Below, one piece after another: positions 6,685 through 9,568 of a stretch of 9,568 nt of DNA; within the stretch, counting starts at the first letter, position 1, and each line of letters starts with the position of its first letter. The position numbers and the translations under genes are program-made. The notes beneath the pieces are model-generated. The model did no database searches. It saw only the letters and a program-made list of their open reading frames with translations, and was not told the DNA's origin. Origin of the DNA: Candidatus Lloydbacteria bacterium RIFCSPLOWO2_02_FULL_54_12 (lineage in GTDB: Bacteria; Patescibacteriota; Minisyncoccia; Phycocordibacterales; UBA6899); NCBI GenBank assembly GCA_001819095.1, contig MHLS01000002.1:1941-11508 (forward strand). Reading direction: 5' to 3'.

Positions 6685-6771
6685 GCTCACCCAGTTGCAC
6701 CGCGGCGCATTGACTTCCGTTGTTTTCTCCGCAGAATGGGTGGAGACGTATCCTTGAGAGGGGGGTCTCCT

Positions 6772-8082
6772 GTGAAAAAGAAGCCCTACGACTGGCGCAC
6801 GGCGGAGCACAATGCAGTGGTACCGCCGATCCGCTATCGCGGACACAAAACGCACGTGAGCGTGACCTATGGCGCACCGAATGCGCGAACGCTTGCACGG
6901 CGATTCGCGGGCGAGGAGCCCGGCTATATCTACATGGGGATGGGCGAGGGAAACCCGACCGTGCGCGAGTTCGAACGCATGATCGTCGCTACCGAAACGG
7001 GTAAGGTCGATGAGTACGATGCCTACGCCTGCGCAACGGGCAACAGTGCCATCCACATGCTCACGGAGTTCATGCTCCGAAAAAAGATGGGCTCCGACGG
7101 CAAACGCGAAGAAGCAAGATGGAATGTCGTTTCATCCGCATATGTCTACGGGGGCACGTTCAACTTCTTCAATGCCTATCTGCCGCAACTCGACATGGAG
7201 TGCCGGTTCGTCGATAGGCCCGATGATCCGAAGGCGTGGAGTGCCGCTTTGACGCCCGAGACGAAATTCCTTTTTCTCGAGACGCCGGCGAATCCTCACG
7301 GTACGGTCTACGACATCACTGCTACTGCGCACATTGCGCATCTGCACGGTCTACCGCTTGTCGTCGACAACACCATTGCGACCGGTGCGCTTCAGCGACC
7401 GCTTGATCTCGGCGCGGACGTCGTCGTCCTTTCGGCAACGAAGGGGGTGGGCGGTCATTCGACGGCGGGCGGCGGCGTGGTCATCGCGAAAAAGGAGTTC
7501 ATCAGGGAGTTCCGCGCAATGATGCAGGGGCCGAGGCCCGTCATGGACCCGCGTGCGGCGGTCGACATGATGATCGGACTGTCGGACCTCGGAGAGCGCA
7601 TGTGGCGGCATTCCGCGAATGCATTTCTTCTTGCGACGATGCTCAAGGGACATCCCGCGGTGGAAAACGTTTTCTACGCTTTCCTTCCCGAGAGTCCCGG
7701 ACATGCGCTTGCGAGGAAGCAAATGTTGGGTGGCGGCTCGCTCTTCTCGTTCACGTTACGGCGCGGGCGGACTCGTCCGGAGAACCCCGCGTGGCCGTGT
7801 GTTGCGGACCCAGCCTCGGTCGAAGACTCCCAGCGGTTCATCGACATGCTGACGGAAGACGGTCTCATACCGCTTGCGGTACACATTGCGCACGACAAGA
7901 CGCTTGCAACCCATCCGGCGTCGACCTCGCACGCCAAGGTGCCGAAGCCGTCGCGGGAACAGATCGGGATCACCGACAACATGATCCGCGTCTCGGTCGG
8001 TTCCGAATCGCCGAGGGGGTTTGCGAAGGTCGCTCGGCGCTTCAAGGGAACGCTCGATGCATGGGCGAAAACGTTCAAATAA
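6772..8082 (+). CDS. Cys/Met metabolism PLP-dependent enzyme (cystathionine gamma-synthase / methionine gamma-lyase family)
   Basis: This is a 436-residue cytosolic fold-type I PLP enzyme of the trans-sulfuration family. Seen from the GTG start are NPT (61-63), YGGT with the ring-stacking Tyr (Y126), ETPANPHG, VVDNT with the cofactor-binding Asp (D199), SATKGVGGHS with the Schiff-base Lys (K224), HPAST near the C-terminus, and IRVSVGSE with the carboxylate-binding Arg (R406). The family covers cystathionine gamma-synthase, beta- and gamma-lyases, O-acetylhomoserine sulfhydrylase and methionine gamma-lyase; the sequence does not decide among them. The Y-x-R phosphate-binding motif before NPT is altered: the segment reads YMGMGEGNPT, with no Arg. 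GTG 6772 is preferred because GAGAGGGGG precedes it at 6755-6765. Upstream in-frame TTG 6679 lies inside the palindrome and would add unconserved residues. A strong terminator follows. Confidence 0.87.
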   Translation: MKKKPYDWRTAEHNAVVPPIRYRGHKTHVSVTYGAPNARTLARRFAGEEPGYIYMGMGEGNPTVREFERMIVATETGKVDEYDAYACATGNSAIHMLTEFMLRKKMGSDGKREEARWNVVSSAYVYGGTFNFFNAYLPQLDMECRFVDRPDDPKAWSAALTPETKFLFLETPANPHGTVYDITATAHIAHLHGLPLVVDNTIATGALQRPLDLGADVVVLSATKGVGGHSTAGGGVVIAKKEFIREFRAMMQGPRPVMDPRAAVDMMIGLSDLGERMWRHSANAFLLATMLKGHPAVENVFYAFLPESPGHALARKQMLGGGSLFSFTLRRGRTRPENPAWPCVADPASVEDSQRFIDMLTEDGLIPLAVHIAHDKTLATHPASTSHAKVPKPSREQIGITDNMIRVSVGSESPRGFAKVARRFKGTLDAWAKTFK

Positions 8083-8090
8083 CTGGTTCG

Positions 8091-8128
8091 GTCCCGCGGG
8101 ACGGCTCTGCCGTTTTGCGGGACTTTTT
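8091..8128 (+). terminator. Intrinsic terminator of the PLP-enzyme gene
   Basis: GTCCCGC (8091-8097) pairs with GCGGGAC (8117-8123), followed immediately by TTTTT (8124-8128). Between them ACGGC (8101-8105) pairs with GCCGT (8109-8113), giving a compact, GC-rich nested stem. It starts eight bases after the stop codon of the PLP-enzyme gene. The T run overlaps the stop codon of the converging HIT gene; no matching T run exists on the - strand, so it acts in the + direction only. Confidence 0.85.
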
Positions 8129-8540
8129 AATTTGCTACGGCACTGCGAATCTTCTCGGCGACCGCGCGTATCTCTCCGTTCCCGTAGGGGTTTCCGTGCC
8201 AATGCCTGAAGCCGTCGTTCTGGTATCGCGGAATGATATGGAGATGCGCATGGAAGACGAGTTGCCCCGCCGCGCCACCGTTGTTCATTCCGATGTTGAT
8301 GCCGTCCGCTTGAACCGCTTTCTTCACGATCGGTGCAAGCGCATGCACGCATCCCATAAGGCGCTCGAAGTCCGCACGGGTGAGCGCAGAGATATCAGCG
8401 GCGTGTTTTTTCGGGATGACAAGTGTGTGACCCGGATTGATCGGGTGGATATCGAGAAAGGCGAGTACGTCTTGGTCCTCGTACACTTTCTCGCAGGGGA
8501 TATCTCTTTCGGCTATCTTGCAGAACAGGCAGTCGTCCAT
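8127..8540 (-). CDS. HIT-family nucleotide-binding hydrolase
   Basis: This 137-residue protein has the histidine triad HAHLHIIPR at residues 97-105; in the family H99 is the nucleophile and H97 and H101 assist. It is preceded by the nucleotide-binding stretch INIGMNNGGAAGQLVFH. An N-terminal CLFC pair (C4, C7) matches the zinc-binding CxxC of many bacterial HIT proteins. DIHPINPGHTLVIPKKH (30-46) is the other conserved family segment. HIT proteins hydrolyse purine nucleotide phosphoramidates or dinucleoside polyphosphates; which substrate applies here cannot be read from the sequence. The ATG (8540-8538) is 12 bases after the upstream unknown gene, and the two are likely cotranscribed. A TATAAG hexamer ends six bases before the ATG, so an additional leaderless transcript is possible. 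Confidence 0.94.
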   Translation of the reverse strand: MDDCLFCKIAERDIPCEKVYEDQDVLAFLDIHPINPGHTLVIPKKHAADISALTRADFERLMGCVHALAPIVKKAVQADGINIGMNNGGAAGQLVFHAHLHIIPRYQNDGFRHWHGNPYGNGEIRAVAEKIRSAVAN

Positions 8541-8552
8541 GCGGTTCTTATA

Positions 8553-8870
8553 CTAAAATAATCCCGGCACCTTGTTCTTGTCGATGAATTCCTGGAAAAT
8601 GCGCCGCACATATGCCTGCTGTGTCGTGCTGATATCGTCCGCGATATTCTTTTCTATGCGGGCGGCCTCCTCGGCGCTGACCTGTTGGACATTGTTCGCA
8701 CGTTCCGCGTAGGTGTCCGAGTCCATGGCCATGTCGACAAGCTCCATGATGCGTTCGACCGCAAGTGACGTGAGCTTTTCCGCACCGCGGCCCGCCATGA
8801 GCCTTCCGCGCAGGTAAAGGGCTTCCTTTTTTGTGATACCTTTGGGAATGCTTGGTCCGAAGAGTGACAT
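8553..8870 (-). CDS. Hypothetical small helical protein
   Basis: I do not recognise this 105-residue protein. It starts MSLFGPSIPKGITKKEAL and ends VPGLF. It is rich in charged residues and alanine and is predicted mostly helical (EKLTSLAVERIMELVDMAMD, EEAARIEKNIADDI), with one Pro/Gly N-terminal segment, no cysteine, no signal peptide and no membrane segment, so it is probably cytosolic. ATG 8870 is preferred over the upstream ATG at 8930, because the extra 20 residues would come from the promoter region shared with recJ. It lies 12 bases upstream of the HIT gene. A TATACT on the - strand (8895-8890) is a likely -10, giving a leader of about 12 bases. Translated coding quality and the close operon partner argue that it is real. 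Confidence 0.72.
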   Translation of the reverse strand: MSLFGPSIPKGITKKEALYLRGRLMAGRGAEKLTSLAVERIMELVDMAMDSDTYAERANNVQQVSAEEAARIEKNIADDISTTQQAYVRRIFQEFIDKNKVPGLF

Positions 8871-8889
8871 AACTTTAGTTTGTTTTCTC

Positions 8890-8922
8890 AGTATATAGTA
8901 GGTCGGCGCTCCGTGATAGTAT
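8890..8922. promoter_or_regulatory. Divergent promoter region between the unknown/HIT operon and recJ
   Basis: The 50-60 bases between ATG 8870 (-) and the recJ start (+) must hold both promoters. On the - strand TATACT (8895-8890) is a good -10. On the + strand TGATAGTAT (8914-8922) is an imperfect extended -10, which would start transcription at about 8929-8930, the A of the recJ ATG. Convincing -35 boxes are not seen. Hexamers are read directly, activity is inferred. Confidence 0.4.
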
Positions 8923-8929
8923 GGTCCCA

Positions 8930-9568
8930 ATGTCTAGGCCGAAGATCCTCCACCCGCTGACGCAAAGACTCTTGGAACAAAGGGGGATTTCCGACATTTT
9001 GGCACAGGAACGGTTCCTTTTCCCCGATTATCTTCGTGATACCCACGATCCGTTCCTCATCCTTAATATGGAACGCGCTGTTCTGCGGATACTCGCCGCC
9101 GTCGCGGGAGGGGAGCGGATCGTTATCTACGGCGACTATGACTGCGACGGCATTCCGGGTTCGGTCATCCTCCACGACCTCTTCACGAAGATCGGATATA
9201 AGAATTTCCTCAATTACATTCCGCATCGGCATCTCGAAGGATACGGTCTCAACAACGACGCCGTCCTACGTTTTGCGGCGGAGGACACGGCGCTCGTCAT
9301 CACCGTTGACTGCGGTATCACCGACGTCGAGGAGGTCGCGCTTGCGCAAGAACTTGGCGTCGACGTCATTGTCACCGACCACCATCTTCCGCAAGCGGTC
9401 CTCCCCCCCGCGTACGCGGTCATTAATTCGAAACAGGAGGGAGACACCTATCCTGACCCGATGCTTTGCGGGGCGGGAGTCGCGTGGAAGCTTGCCCAGG
9501 CGATACTTGCGCGCGGGAACTTCCCCGGCGTCGGAGAGGGGTGGGAAAAGTGGCTCTTGGATATGGCG
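8930..9568 (+). CDS. recJ: Single-stranded-DNA-specific exonuclease RecJ, 3' partial
   Basis: The frame is open for 213 codons to the right edge, so roughly the first third of a protein of usual length 550-600 is visible. RecJ is a DHH-family 5'-3' exonuclease acting in recombination and mismatch or base-excision repair. Visible motifs are YGDYDCDGIPGS (about 70-81, motif I, with metal-binding Asp residues), IPHRHLEGYGLN (RecJ-specific), VDCGI (motif II), VTDHHLP (motif III, the DHH) and the LCGAGVAWKL helix. The N-terminal HPLTQRLLEQRGI is also of RecJ type. The motif I segment differs slightly: DCDGIPGS in place of the common DVDGITS-like form. ATG 8930 is chosen; ATG 8921 is in frame three codons earlier. 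Neither has a Shine-Dalgarno, and the TGATAGTAT upstream would fit a leaderless start at 8930. Its catalytic core and OB fold lie partly beyond the window. Confidence 0.94.
   Translation, partial: MSRPKILHPLTQRLLEQRGISDILAQERFLFPDYLRDTHDPFLILNMERAVLRILAAVAGGERIVIYGDYDCDGIPGSVILHDLFTKIGYKNFLNYIPHRHLEGYGLNNDAVLRFAAEDTALVITVDCGITDVEEVALAQELGVDVIVTDHHLPQAVLPPAYAVINSKQEGDTYPDPMLCGAGVAWKLAQAILARGNFPGVGEGWEKWLLDMA

Noticed and set aside
6679..6771. N-terminal extension of the PLP enzyme from TTG 6679
   Set aside because: The start lies inside the palindrome, has no ribosome-binding site, and the extra residues are unlike the family.
7756..8352. 198-codon - strand frame over the PLP-enzyme 3' end and HIT
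   Set aside because: Shadow frame, low-complexity Arg-rich product, conflicts with both real genes.
7602..8561. 319-codon + strand open frame overlapping the PLP-enzyme gene and the HIT gene
   Set aside because: It runs in another frame through two well-supported genes and crosses a strong terminator; the product shows no domain.

Overview
The window looks like a chromosomal segment of a Patescibacteria/CPR bacterium, most likely Parcubacteria-like. That placement is an inference from three things: a run of divergent pseudopilin genes behind pilC, shortened or loop-altered glycolytic enzymes, and starts that mostly lack strong Shine-Dalgarno sequences. The genetic code is standard, because TGA is used as a stop. 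No tRNA, rRNA, CRISPR array, transposase or phage gene is visible. The window is densely coding and holds no gene-free stretch longer than 300 bases; the two largest gaps, 4447-4647 and 6550-6771, both carry inverted-repeat structures.

Region 1 (1-4446, + strand) is a type IV pilus-like operon. It starts inside pilC, the inner-membrane platform protein, and continues with three short class-III-signal pseudopilins of the GspH-, GspI- and GspJ-like kinds. It ends with a 610-residue PilX-like protein in which a jelly-roll-type domain appears to interrupt a repetitive beta-rich region. Spacings are 4-50 bases. A perfect extended -10 sequence sits at the junction of the first and second pilins. 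The last protein could be an exposed tip or adhesin subunit.

Region 2 (4447-4647) is a 176-base near-symmetric inverted-repeat element. It has an 18-bp perfect inner stem, a 14-bp off-centre hairpin and degenerate outer arms. It separates the pilus operon from the glycolytic genes and may be a terminator, a structured RNA or a small non-autonomous repeat.

Region 3 (4648-6549, + strand) is tpiA followed by pgk three bases later, a lower-glycolysis pair. Both keep their main catalytic residues but differ from the family norm in one substrate loop each.

Region 4 (6550-8128) has an intergenic region with two AAGGTnnAACCTT-type palindromes, then a Cys/Met-metabolism PLP enzyme with an unusual phosphate-binding segment, closed by a clear intrinsic terminator.

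Region 5 (8127-8870, - strand) holds a small unknown helical protein and a HIT-family nucleotide hydrolase, probably cotranscribed. Diverging from them is recJ, the single-strand DNA exonuclease, which starts near 8930 and runs off the right edge.
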